64,000 bases of DNA from Flectobacillus roseus. Lineage in GTDB: Bacteria; Bacteroidota; Bacteroidia; Cytophagales; Spirosomataceae. This document shows, piece by piece, positions 27,780 through 36,389 of this stretch. The translations under genes and the position numbers were made by a program. Below the pieces are notes generated by a model. That model did no database searches. It was not told the origin of the DNA and worked only from the letters and a program-made list of their open reading frames with translations. The DNA is taken from assembly GCF_030056665.1 (NCBI RefSeq), contig NZ_JASHIG010000002.1. One strand, written 5' to 3'. How positions within the stretch are numbered: the stretch's first letter is position 1; each line of letters starts with the position of its first letter.

Positions 27780-27980
27780 ATGAAAAAGAACATGGGAAGT
27801 ACCGACAAATTAATTCGTGTCATAATTGCGATCATTATTGCTATATTGTACTTTACTGGAACGCTCACAGGTACCATTGGCATCATCGGGCTAGTCATTG
27901 CTGGTGTATTTTTTGTGACAAGTTTAGTCAGTTTTTGTCCACTTTATACCATTTTGGGCATATCTACTTGCAAGAAATAG
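27780..27980 (+). CDS. DUF2892 (YgaP-type) two-helix membrane protein
   Basis: A 66-residue membrane protein with the two helices of the DUF2892 family: MGSTDKLIRVIIAIIIAIL then a helix around GIIGLVIAGVFFVTSLVSF, ending CPLYTILGISTC. In YgaP this module anchors a rhodanese domain; here it stands alone, as is frequent in Bacteroidota. Two conserved cysteines near the C-terminus could hold sulfur or metal, but this is inference. A bidirectional hairpin follows directly. Confidence 0.85.
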   Translation: MKKNMGSTDKLIRVIIAIIIAILYFTGTLTGTIGIIGLVIAGVFFVTSLVSFCPLYTILGISTCKK

Positions 27981-27985
27981 AAAAC

Positions 27986-28018
27986 AAAAAAGCCCTCCAT
28001 CAAGAAGGGCTTTTCTTT
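27986..28018. terminator. Bidirectional terminator between DUF2892 gene and efflux operon
   Basis: AAAAAAGCCCT and AGAAGGGCTTTTCTTTT pair across a short loop; the A-run at one end and T-run at the other suit the convergent genes on both sides. Confidence 0.8.
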
Positions 28019-28034
28019 TATCACTCAGAAAGAA

Positions 28035-29336
28035 TTATAATTCAAGTTTGTACGCCAATTGCTTCAAATTAATTTCAGCGAGTTTCGCCGAGTAACTCAA
28101 ATTATTCAAACGATAGCCAGAGTTTTCGAAACTTTGCTGAGCTAATTTCACATCCACAATCGTCGCTTGACCCAGCTTGAATTGGTTCATCACCACTTTA
28201 AGCAAGTTACTCGCCAATTCATAGTTTTGCTTTTCAGTTTCTAGCAATTTCAAGGCATTCGTGTAAGATTGCCACGCTTTTGTAGCATTAGCCTGATAAT
28301 TTTGAATAAGCGTTTCCTTTTGGATTCTCGCAGTTTGAGTATTGATACCCGCAATTTGCACCTGACGAGAGTTTACAGAACCCGTGTAAATTGGAACAGT
28401 CAAATTCAGTCCAAGAGAAGGTCCATAAGTTTGGTTCAATAAAGTCAAACCTGCTGCACTTTGGCTTCTAATATAACTTACCCCAGCGTTAAGATTTAGT
28501 GTTGGAGACATCCGTGCTTTGGCCTCTTTTTCTAAAAATTGATTAATCGTAATCTGTTGATCAGCCGCCATAATGTCAGGATGCGAGTTGATACTTGTTT
28601 TCAGCGCATCCCAGTCTAATTTCGCATCTACCAAAATGGTATCTTGAATCGCGATATTTGATTCTGTCTGTTGGGTCATTGCCCTTAACAAGTCTGTTTT
28701 GGCTTGTTCAATCACCAACTTTTGTGATTGAATAGACTGAAGTTGGGAGTTGACATCCAATTTTGCTTGAATCAAATCAGCATCATTTGACATCCCAACT
28801 GAGCGTCTTGATTCAATAATTGACAAACGTTGCTTAGAAACCTCCAAAGATTTTTCAAGAGTTGTTGAAAAATTTTGTTGCTGAACTACCGCATAATATT
28901 TCAACATTACATCAGCCAAAATTCCTTGAATAACACTATTCAACTGAGTTTGACTAAGTTTTTGAAGTTCGTCCAATCGCTTTCTGGTGGTCATAATTCT
29001 GTTGCCATTATACAACACCATAGTACCAGTCACATTGACGTTTGTATTGTTTGCCCCTACGTTTGAACGATTGGTAGACGTTCCATTACTCAACTCTTGA
29101 TTCAGGGTAGTAATTTGTTGTGTATTGGTGGCACTACCATTCACCGTTGGCAACGCCCCTGCCACCCCTCTATTATTATTGATGGTAGCAATATTTAAGG
29201 CATTTTTGGCAATTTGTATATCCAAACTATTCTTTAGCGCGGTATTGACTGCGTCTGACAGAGTCACGCGGTCTTGAGCCATCATCCAAGTCGGAAGACA
29301 AGTCGCTAAAAAGATATAAGAAAGTCTTTTTTTCAT
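28035..29336 (-). CDS. TolC-family outer-membrane efflux channel
   Basis: A 433-residue outer-membrane factor, the exit duct of an RND pump. A signal peptide (1-20, ending MMAQ) is followed by two repeats of the OEP family: helix-rich segments with VTLSDAVNTALKNSLDIQIA at the start of the first and the corresponding QITINQFLEKEAKARMSPTLNL block opening the second, each with beta-strand insertions (NVNVTGTMVLYNG; LGLNLTVPIYTG) that form the barrel. It is the last gene of the adaptor-pump-channel operon, 51 nt after the pump gene, and is closed by a bidirectional hairpin. Confidence 0.9.
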   Translation of the reverse strand: MKKRLSYIFLATCLPTWMMAQDRVTLSDAVNTALKNSLDIQIAKNALNIATINNNRGVAGALPTVNGSATNTQQITTLNQELSNGTSTNRSNVGANNTNVNVTGTMVLYNGNRIMTTRKRLDELQKLSQTQLNSVIQGILADVMLKYYAVVQQQNFSTTLEKSLEVSKQRLSIIESRRSVGMSNDADLIQAKLDVNSQLQSIQSQKLVIEQAKTDLLRAMTQQTESNIAIQDTILVDAKLDWDALKTSINSHPDIMAADQQITINQFLEKEAKARMSPTLNLNAGVSYIRSQSAAGLTLLNQTYGPSLGLNLTVPIYTGSVNSRQVQIAGINTQTARIQKETLIQNYQANATKAWQSYTNALKLLETEKQNYELASNLLKVVMNQFKLGQATIVDVKLAQQSFENSGYRLNNLSYSAKLAEINLKQLAYKLEL

Positions 29337-29387
29337 TATTATTTCAATTCACATGAATAGGAACTAATTCGTTTGTATGAGTGAAAT

Positions 29388-32300
29388 CTAAGCTTGCAAT
29401 GCTTCCTCCTCGTCTGGCTCTGGTTGATGATCCTTTTTACCTGAAATAAAGGTATAAACTGCAGGAATCACCAAAAGCGTTAGAATTAGCGAGAATAAAA
29501 TACCGCCTACCACTACAATACCCAAAGGAATACGGCTGGTAGCTGCAGCCCCTAGAGACATAGCGATTGGTAAAGCACCCAAAGAAGTTGCCAAACTAGT
29601 CATCAAAATCGGACGCAAACGTTGAGCTGATGCTTCTACTACGGCTTCGAAAATTGATAAACCTTCGGCACGTTTGTGATTGGCAAATTCAACAATTAGA
29701 ATACCATTTTTAGTCACCAAACCAATCAACATAATCATACCGATTTGAGAGAAGATATTCAAAGTTTGATTAAAAATCCACAAACTTAATAACGCTCCTG
29801 CCAATGCCAAAGGTACCGTCAACATGATGGTCAATGGATCTTTAAAGCTTTCAAACTGTGCTGCCAAAAGCAAATAAATCAACACTAATGCCAAACCAAA
29901 GGCGAAACTGGTATTTGATGAACTTTCAGCATAGTCACGTGAAGGACCATTAAGCGCTGTTTGGAAAGTATTATCCAGCGTTTTTCCAGCAATTTTCTGC
30001 ATCGCTTTCACACCGTCACCAATGGTTTTACCCTCTGCTAAGGAAGCAGATACAATCGCAGATTTCAAACGATTGAAGTGATAAATAGTAGAAGGGTTAC
30101 TACTTTCTTCTAACTTCACAACGGCACTCAACGGAATTCTCTCAGCACGAGAATTAGTGACATATACATTGGTAATATCCAAAGGTTGCTTACGATCTGT
30201 TCTTTCCACTTGTCCTATTACTTGGTACTGGCGTCCGTTCATTGTAAAGTATGCCAAACGACGACCAGAAAATGCGCCTTGAACTGCTGAAACGACATCT
30301 TGTGTGGTCAAACCTAAATCTTTGATTTTGATACGATCAAAAGTCATTAAGAGTTCGGGTTTATTAAACTTCAAGTTTACGTCAACGTTCTGGAAAGTTT
30401 TTTCATTACGAGCCTCTTCCAAGAATTTTGGCAATACCGTTTTAATCTTGTTCAAGTCTACGTTCTGAATTACAAACTGAACTGGCAATGAGCTTCTTGA
30501 GCCAGAACCTACTGAAATAGTTTGTTCTTGTACCGCAAAAATACGTGCATTGTTAAACTGTGAAAGCTTCTCGTTGAGGTCTTTAGCAATTTTTTGCTGG
30601 CTTCTCTTACGTTCGGTTGGAGGCACTAAACCTACACGAGCAATCGAAGAGTTGGTACCACCACTACCCCCAAAACCTGGCACTGCATTAAATACAAAGT
30701 CCATTTCTGGCACCGAATCGTTGAGGTAAGTCGTTAGTTCCTCTGCTACATTTTTTGTAAAGTCAAAACTCGAACCTTCCGGCGCGGTAATGGTAAAACG
30801 TACAGAGCTTTTATCTTCCATTGGTGCAATCTCAGACTGAATATCTTTTCCGATAAACCAAATGATACCTGCACAAACTACTACTATGACCCATGCCATC
30901 CAACGGATATTCATAAATCCTTTTAGCATTTTCTTGTAGCCATTTTCCATTCCCACAAAGAATGGTTCTGTCTTAAGATAGAACCAGCCATAAGAATGTT
31001 TCTTGCGACTCATGACTACATTAAGTACTGGTGTGATGGTTAGTGAAACAAAGGCCGAAATTAATACAGCACCTGCTACCACGATACCAAATTCACGGAA
31101 TAAGCTACCTACAAAACCTTGCAAGAAAATCACTGGTAAAAACACCACCGCCAAGGTCAGGGATGTAGAAATAACGGCAAAGAAGATTTCCTTACTACCC
31201 TCCAAAGCCGCCTTTCGAATCGGCATACCTTCTTCGAGTTTACGGAAAATATTTTCGGTAACAACAATACCATCATCCACTACCAGACCTGTTGCCAATA
31301 CAATACCCAATAAAGTCAATACGTTGATTGAGAAACCTGCCCAGTACATCACAAAGAAAGTGGCAATCAATGAAATTGGGATATCGACCAAAGGACGAAT
31401 AGCAATAAGCCAATCACGGAAGAACAAGAAAATAACGATGATTACCAAGCCTAATGAAATAATCAAAGTTTCTTCTACCTCTTTCAAAGAGTTACGAACG
31501 TTTTTGGTATTGTCAATCAACAATTTGAACTCGATATCCGATTTGTTTTCCTTTTTGATTTCTTCTAATCTTTTGTAGAACTCATCTGCGATATCAATAT
31601 AATTTGCACCTGGTTGAGGAACAAGCGCCATACCAACCGCAGGAACACCATTGAATTTCCAAGAAGTTTCTAAGTTTTCAGGTCCCAATTCAATTTCAGC
31701 GATATCTCCCAAGCGTACAATTCCATCTGCATCCTGACGAATAATCAAATCACGAAATTGTTGTTCTGAAGTCAAACGCCCCATGGCACGTATCGTCATT
31801 TCTGTTCCAGCACCATAAATTTTACCTGCTGGAATCTCTACGTTTTCACGAGAAAGAGAAGTCTGTAAATCAGTAAATGAAATGTTGTGTGAGTTCATCA
31901 AATCAGGCTTCAACCACAAACGCATTGCGTAACGTTTTTGACCTAAAATATTAATCCCACTTACATCATTGATAGTTTGGAAACGTTGTTGTAAAACATT
32001 TTCCGCATAATCACTTAATTCTAATAAGCTTTTTGACTTACTCTGAATAGCCAACAACAAGATAAAATCAGAGTTGGCATCGGCTTTAGAAACCACTGGA
32101 GGAGCATCAATATCCTGTGGAAGGTTACGAGAAGCTTGCGCGGCTTTGTCACGCACATCACTGGCAGCAGCTTCAAGGTCAGAGCCGAGGTTAAATTCGA
32201 CCGTAATCGTACTACGACCAAGCGTACTTGAAGAGGTAATAGAGCGAATCCCAGGGATACCGTTAATCTCTTTTTCGAGAGGTTCGGTAATTTGGTTTTC

Positions 32301-32477
32301 GATAATGTCGGGGTTAGCACCTGTATAAGAAGTCGAAACCGTCACAATCGGAGGGTCAATCGCAGGATAATCCCTCACCGACAAAAATGAAAATCCTACT
32401 GCACCAAAAAGTACAATCAAGATATTCATCACGGTAGCAAAGATGGGTCTCTTTAGTGATAATTCTGAAATATTCAT
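29388..32477 (-). CDS. RND-family efflux pump permease (HAE1/AcrB-like)
   Basis: A 1029-residue inner-membrane proton/drug antiporter. The N-terminus ISELSLKRPIFATVMNILIV is the standard RND opening with TM1. The first porter region follows (ITEPLEKEINGIPGI), then the central helices with GLVVDDGIVVTENIFRKLEEG carrying the paired aspartates of proton relay. The second half repeats the plan and ends with GLVTKNGILIVEFANHK and TSLATSLGALPIA. A charged acidic tail (PEPDEEEALQA) closes the protein. It lies between adaptor and channel genes in the operon order adaptor-pump-channel. Substrates cannot be read from sequence; no dedicated regulator is adjacent, though the AraC gene nearby is a candidate. 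Confidence 0.95.
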   Translation of the reverse strand: MNISELSLKRPIFATVMNILIVLFGAVGFSFLSVRDYPAIDPPIVTVSTSYTGANPDIIENQITEPLEKEINGIPGIRSITSSSTLGRSTITVEFNLGSDLEAAASDVRDKAAQASRNLPQDIDAPPVVSKADANSDFILLLAIQSKSKSLLELSDYAENVLQQRFQTINDVSGINILGQKRYAMRLWLKPDLMNSHNISFTDLQTSLSRENVEIPAGKIYGAGTEMTIRAMGRLTSEQQFRDLIIRQDADGIVRLGDIAEIELGPENLETSWKFNGVPAVGMALVPQPGANYIDIADEFYKRLEEIKKENKSDIEFKLLIDNTKNVRNSLKEVEETLIISLGLVIIVIFLFFRDWLIAIRPLVDIPISLIATFFVMYWAGFSINVLTLLGIVLATGLVVDDGIVVTENIFRKLEEGMPIRKAALEGSKEIFFAVISTSLTLAVVFLPVIFLQGFVGSLFREFGIVVAGAVLISAFVSLTITPVLNVVMSRKKHSYGWFYLKTEPFFVGMENGYKKMLKGFMNIRWMAWVIVVVCAGIIWFIGKDIQSEIAPMEDKSSVRFTITAPEGSSFDFTKNVAEELTTYLNDSVPEMDFVFNAVPGFGGSGGTNSSIARVGLVPPTERKRSQQKIAKDLNEKLSQFNNARIFAVQEQTISVGSGSRSSLPVQFVIQNVDLNKIKTVLPKFLEEARNEKTFQNVDVNLKFNKPELLMTFDRIKIKDLGLTTQDVVSAVQGAFSGRRLAYFTMNGRQYQVIGQVERTDRKQPLDITNVYVTNSRAERIPLSAVVKLEESSNPSTIYHFNRLKSAIVSASLAEGKTIGDGVKAMQKIAGKTLDNTFQTALNGPSRDYAESSSNTSFAFGLALVLIYLLLAAQFESFKDPLTIMLTVPLALAGALLSLWIFNQTLNIFSQIGMIMLIGLVTKNGILIVEFANHKRAEGLSIFEAVVEASAQRLRPILMTSLATSLGALPIAMSLGAAATSRIPLGIVVVGGILFSLILTLLVIPAVYTFISGKKDHQPEPDEEEALQA

Positions 32478-32556
32478 AAAATTAATCTAATGCTTTAGTA
32501 AACAAATCATACTGTTGTTTGGATGAATCACGGGGTATTGTTTCAGCGTAAATTGA

Positions 32557-33615
32557 TTATTTATCTGATCTCTCAACTTTTCTTACTTTTACCTCTTTTC
32601 CGTCACGAGCAAACAATACTCCACCAACTACCACAGTATCACCCATACTTACACCACTTTTAATTTCTACAAATTCTTCTGTACGTACCCCCGTTGTTAC
32701 ATCTGTAAATACAGCTTTACCATTTTTCACTAATACCAATTTCTTATTTTTATCATCTGGAATTACTGCATTGGTTGGAATCATAATACTGTTTTTATCC
32801 ACAGCACTATTGATATAAACCTTAGCAAATGTTCCTGGGTTGGCATTGCATTTTTGAAGAATTGCACGCACTTGAATATTTCGAGTAGTCAAATTGATTT
32901 GTGGCTCTACAGCAATAACATTTGCTTTGCAACGGGTTTTGCCACCAGCATCTATTTCAACATCTACAACAGAGCCTTTTTTGATTGCAGTAGAATATTC
33001 TTCAGGTAAAGTAAAGTCAACTTTTAGCACAGAAGTTTGTTGAATCGTAGCAATAATGGTCGTTGGAGTTACGTAGGCACCATTACTTACTTTTCTCAAA
33101 CCAACTGTACCAGCAAAAGGAGCTTTTAGGACAGTTTTCTCCAAAAGAGCCTGCGTATATACCATATCGGCTTTTAAGGAATTAACGGTATTCAAGGCTG
33201 CATCATAATCAGCTTGGTTGATACCATTGACTGCCAATAATTTCGACAAACGTTGTTCTGTTTTCTCAGCCAATTCTAACTGCACCTTTTGCTTTAGCAG
33301 TTGTGCCTGCAAATCGCCATCATAAATTTTGGCAATGATCGTACCTTTGGCAACAGTTGTACCTTCTGGAACATTAAGGAAAGTTAAGCGTCCACTAATT
33401 TCAGGATGTAGTTCTACGTATTCATTTGCAACCACCGAACCGTTTGCCTCAATAACGTTGGCAACTGACTCTGGATAAGCCACTACGACATCTACGATTA
33501 CAGGCTTATCTTCTTTCTTGCCTGATTCCTCTTTTTTCTTGCTATGACAACCAGCCATCAGTAAGCACAATGCTACTGCAACCTTTGGGGTTAGTGGAGA
33601 GAAATGTGTCTTCAT
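32557..33615 (-). CDS. RND periplasmic adaptor (membrane fusion lipoprotein)
   Basis: A 352-residue membrane fusion protein linking the RND pump to its outer-membrane channel. The N-terminal signal ends in a lipobox LMAGC (Cys23), so it is a lipoprotein. ANGSVVANEYVELHPEISGRL opens the lipoyl half-motif, LQAQLLKQKVQLELAEKTEQRL forms the coiled hairpin, and VLKAPFAGTVGLRKVSNGAYV closes the lipoyl domain. The beta-barrel and membrane-proximal domains follow. It is the first gene of the efflux operon; about 340 nt upstream hold a long inverted repeat and no other gene. Confidence 0.93.
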   Translation of the reverse strand: MKTHFSPLTPKVAVALCLLMAGCHSKKKEESGKKEDKPVIVDVVVAYPESVANVIEANGSVVANEYVELHPEISGRLTFLNVPEGTTVAKGTIIAKIYDGDLQAQLLKQKVQLELAEKTEQRLSKLLAVNGINQADYDAALNTVNSLKADMVYTQALLEKTVLKAPFAGTVGLRKVSNGAYVTPTTIIATIQQTSVLKVDFTLPEEYSTAIKKGSVVDVEIDAGGKTRCKANVIAVEPQINLTTRNIQVRAILQKCNANPGTFAKVYINSAVDKNSIMIPTNAVIPDDKNKKLVLVKNGKAVFTDVTTGVRTEEFVEIKSGVSMGDTVVVGGVLFARDGKEVKVRKVERSDK

Positions 33616-33668
33616 ATTTGAATGTAACTATTTATTTGGTCTTTTAATTTGAGGGTCTATTATATAAG

Positions 33669-33825
33669 TTTTGAATGATGAATGATGAGTTTTGAATTGA
33701 GTATAGTAAATAATAAACTCAACCCACGCCATACCATCACTGTAAAGTTTCTTTTTTACTTTTTCTTCTAATTACGCTATCTATTTAGTCAATTTTAAAA
33801 CTCAAAACTCCCTACTCAAAACTCC
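33669..33825. repeat. Imperfect long inverted repeat (word-repeat palindrome 3)
   Basis: GAATGATGAATGATGAGTTT and following bases (33669-33702) face reiterated CTCAAAACTC words at 33791-33825, with a GAGTTTTGA core shared in inverse. The loop is about 88 nt. It occupies most of the gene-free stretch 33616-33959 upstream of the efflux operon; nothing else is evident there. Confidence 0.55.
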
Positions 33826-33959
33826 GTATTTTTTATTTAATTTGTCCAACTTACTAAATTTCAGGAAACTTACTGACCGCTTTTATACGAAATTGAGTTT
33901 TATTTCGCCCAACGCCTTATAATATCCGACATGATTTTAGCAAAATCGTTTTCAAACCC

Positions 33960-34586
33960 TTAATCCCCTTTTTGCCATACTTGGGCTTTTACATAACCAT
34001 TCATCCATTCCACAGAATGCGTGAGTGTGAGCTTATTTTGCGATAACAATTTAGGATAGTCAGCCAATTCAGCATTGGTTACACCGCTAACCATTCTAAA
34101 AAAAGTGTACATTATTTTGGTAAGGAAAGTAAAAAACAAATGAGAGGTTGGGAAAAAATCCACCAATAACCAAAATCCTGATGGCTTAAGAACAGAAACC
34201 AAGGGTGAAATAATATGTTTATCAAGCCATGGCTCAGGAAATAAATCTAAGAAAAATGGTGTAAAAACGATGTCAAAACTTCCATATTCTTGAAACTGCT
34301 CTTCTCCCCCACATACCCATACAATAGGGCTGTTGGTGGATACCTGTTTTTTGCTCAAAGAAATCATTTCGGCAGATTTTTCGACATATACTATTTCAGA
34401 AGGCTCGCAAATCTGAAGTAATTCGGGCAAAATCCAACCTGTACCACCACCTACCAAAAGTATCCGTTGATGTCTTGGTATCTTTGACAAAAGGCTGGTT
34501 TGGGCTATTCTAAGCCTTTTCCCAAAGATTAGTTTACTTAAAAAGTCATAATAGGGAGCGATAAAGTCAAAATTTTTGTTTTTCAT
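33960..34586 (-). CDS. Class I SAM-dependent methyltransferase
   Basis: A 208-residue cytosolic protein with the SAM-binding motif ILLVGGGTGW (43-52), the acidic-end strand IVYVEKSAEMISLSKK and motif IV-like FDIVFTPFFLDLFPE. The opening NFDFIAPYYDFLSKLIFG resembles UbiE/COQ5-like small methyltransferases. The substrate is unknown. It is divergent from the AraC-type regulator, with 74 nt between the chosen starts, so a shared promoter region is possible. No quinone biosynthesis genes are adjacent. It may act on a small metabolite or lipid. Confidence 0.85.
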   Translation of the reverse strand: MKNKNFDFIAPYYDFLSKLIFGKRLRIAQTSLLSKIPRHQRILLVGGGTGWILPELLQICEPSEIVYVEKSAEMISLSKKQVSTNSPIVWVCGGEEQFQEYGSFDIVFTPFFLDLFPEPWLDKHIISPLVSVLKPSGFWLLVDFFPTSHLFFTFLTKIMYTFFRMVSGVTNAELADYPKLLSQNKLTLTHSVEWMNGYVKAQVWQKGD

Positions 34587-34660
34587 CCAATGAGCCTGTT
34601 ACCGATATAGGCATTAATTTAGTGACGGAATCTCCTACAAGGAACCATTTTAATCAAGAT

Positions 34661-35200
34661 ATGACAAAGGTATATATAAAAAATATGGTTTGTGACCGCT
34701 GCAAATACGTTGTTCGACAAGTGTTTGAACAATCCAACGTATTTCCAGTAACGGTAGAATTAGGTTTGGTCGAAACCGCTCAATCTTTGACCTCTGAAGA
34801 GCAACAACACATCTTCACAAAGTTGGAGGAATTTGGTTTTGAGATATTGGCCGATAAGCAAGCACAAACTGTCAGCCAAATCAAGGCATTTATCACCGAT
34901 TATTTACAAACTGAAATACCCGTATATACAACTCTAAAGTTCTCGGTATTGTTGGCTGATAAAATAGGAAAGGACTACAAAGTGCTCAGTCAGCTATTTT
35001 CAGAATCTGAACATCAGACGATTGAGCAATATTTGATAGAACAAAAAATCCAAAAAGCCAGCGAACTCCTCTCCTACAACCAGCTCAATATCAGTGAAAT
35101 AGCTAACCAACTAGGCTATAGCAGTGTCCAGCATTTATCGAATCAATTTAAGAAAGTGAAAGGTGTTACACCCAGTGAGTTTAGGAGGGAGGGGAAGTGA
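34661..35200 (+). CDS. AraC-type regulator with N-terminal Cys-x-x-Cys domain
   Basis: A 179-residue transcription factor. The C-terminal AraC helix-turn-helix region is clear: IQKASELLSYNQLNISEIAN then GYSSVQHLSNQFKKVKGVTP and SEFR. The N-terminus KVYIKNMVCDRCKYVVRQVF (C11, C14) looks like a heavy-metal-associated (HMA) domain in which the metal loop reads MVCDRC, so metal or redox sensing is plausible. ATG 34661 is preferred over GTG 34622. It is divergent from the methyltransferase gene and 1 kb upstream of the divergent efflux operon's first gene, so it may regulate either; this is inference. Confidence 0.85.
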   Translation: MTKVYIKNMVCDRCKYVVRQVFEQSNVFPVTVELGLVETAQSLTSEEQQHIFTKLEEFGFEILADKQAQTVSQIKAFITDYLQTEIPVYTTLKFSVLLADKIGKDYKVLSQLFSESEHQTIEQYLIEQKIQKASELLSYNQLNISEIANQLGYSSVQHLSNQFKKVKGVTPSEFRREGK

Positions 35201-35536
35201 GTTTTTGACTAATCTGATTGATTTAATATTAGCTAATTTTTAGAGATAGACTTTAAATTAATGCATTAGAAATACAGAGTTTAGCGAAAGTCAAGCTGAA
35301 ATTTTTAGTTAGTATTACAATCCTGCTCTACTTGAGGTTACACTTTTGTTCAATATTGTAACTAGTTAATCATGCTGGAATCCAACTATAATAATTGACA
35401 AAGTTTAAACGGTAATTTATAAAGTTCAAAAAGGCCAAAATCTTCAATGAAATTTTATAAATTAGATTCAAACAACATATCATTAGCCAAATATTGATAA
35501 TCAATCTTGGTATTTATAAAAGCTGAAAAAGTAAGC
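35201..35536 (+). other. Gene-free stretch with a partial copy of the accessory repeat
   Basis: No credible gene. A fragment TGCTGGAATCCAAC at 35373-35386 resembles the first half of the repeat found downstream of later genes (37113, 38341 and others). The rest is AT-rich without clear structure. Confidence 0.4.
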
Positions 35537-36148
35537 ATGAAAAACTCTCTAGAACAACTTAAATCTATAATTAAAGAAGGGTTTCTCAAAGATGTAGTAC
35601 CCAAAGATCTATTAGACGAGCTAGTAGAGTATGCTGATTTTAGGAATGAACTCCTTAAAGAATCAGATAGAGGATGTGCTTTGTTAGCAGCATCACACCT
35701 CGATTTTTTGCTAACAAAAATGTTAAAATCTAAATTATTAGGTTCAAATAAGCATCTTGATTCTTTATTTGACAATAATGGTCCTTTGGGAACATTCTCG
35801 TCTAAAATTTTGATGTCATTTTCCCTTGGTTTAATATCCAAGGTAGAATTAGATGATTTGCAAATAATTCGTAAAATTAGAAATGAATTTGGCCATTCTA
35901 TTTCAATAATAAATTTTGAGAGTGATAAATTTAAAGGACAGTGCCACAACCTACAATTAGTTCATGGATCGCAAAATAATCCTAGGTCAAAATTTATCAC
36001 TTCTGTAGGTTTTATATCTGGTGGATTAATTTCTGAAACTTTTAAAAAGAAGAAGTTTGAATCTGTCAATGAGTTTAACGATGAAAAACTTGATCAGATA
36101 AAGAACTTATTAAATGACATCGAGAGTCATATAAGCTTCAAGGTATAA
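35537..36148 (+). CDS. MltR-like domain protein
   Basis: A 203-residue cytosolic protein resembling the mannitol-repressor (MltR) family. The core ESDRGCALLAASHLDFLLTK, then NGPLGTFSSKILMSFSLGLI and IIRKIRNEFGHS, matches that family in order and spacing. In E. coli MltR modulates the mannitol operon, but members are widespread without such operons, and none is seen here. The final RNEFGH block (R-x-x-x-x-H) is reminiscent of the HEPN superfamily to which MltR-like proteins may be related. I chose ATG 35537. It opens the long unidirectional accessory array and precedes the HEPN/Abi gene. Confidence 0.75.
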   Translation: MKNSLEQLKSIIKEGFLKDVVPKDLLDELVEYADFRNELLKESDRGCALLAASHLDFLLTKMLKSKLLGSNKHLDSLFDNNGPLGTFSSKILMSFSLGLISKVELDDLQIIRKIRNEFGHSISIINFESDKFKGQCHNLQLVHGSQNNPRSKFITSVGFISGGLISETFKKKKFESVNEFNDEKLDQIKNLLNDIESHISFKV

Positions 36149-36172
36149 TTTTTACTTTACATTCTTCGAGAT

Positions 36173-36200
36173 TGCTGGATTCCTATTCTTTACTCACAGT
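36173..36200 (+). repeat. Half copy of accessory repeat, 25 nt after MltR-like gene
   Basis: TGCTGGATTCCTATTC matches the first half of the repeat consensus but the complementary arm is missing. Confidence 0.45.
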
Positions 36201-36276
36201 TTGTACATTGAGAAATAAATTTATAGTTTTAATAATAAATCAGAACCAAAGAGCAACAGAAATATCCATAAAAGAA

Positions 36277-36299
36277 AAGACTCGCTAAAAGCGAGTCTT
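36277..36299. terminator. Perfect hairpin between MltR-like and Abi genes
   Basis: AAGACTCGC-TAAAA-GCGAGTCTT is a perfect 9-bp stem. The T-rich run lies on the minus-strand side, so it is a weaker terminator for the + strand gene before it; it could also be a regulatory structure in the Abi leader. Confidence 0.45.
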
Positions 36300-36389
36300 A
36301 AATTCTTAAACTTGGTTACGTTATCTGAAGACAAGAGGCTTTACCAAGCATCACAGTACAAATATATCACCTTTTTCGTAAAAATATCA

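Noticed and set aside
31003..31578. 191-codon plus-strand frame opposite the RND pump
   Set aside because: Low-complexity Thr/Ile-rich sequence complementary to conserved pump helices, with no homology pattern.
35455..35949. 164-codon minus-strand frame opposite the MltR-like gene
   Set aside because: The sense frame shows family blocks in correct order; the antisense frame has none.
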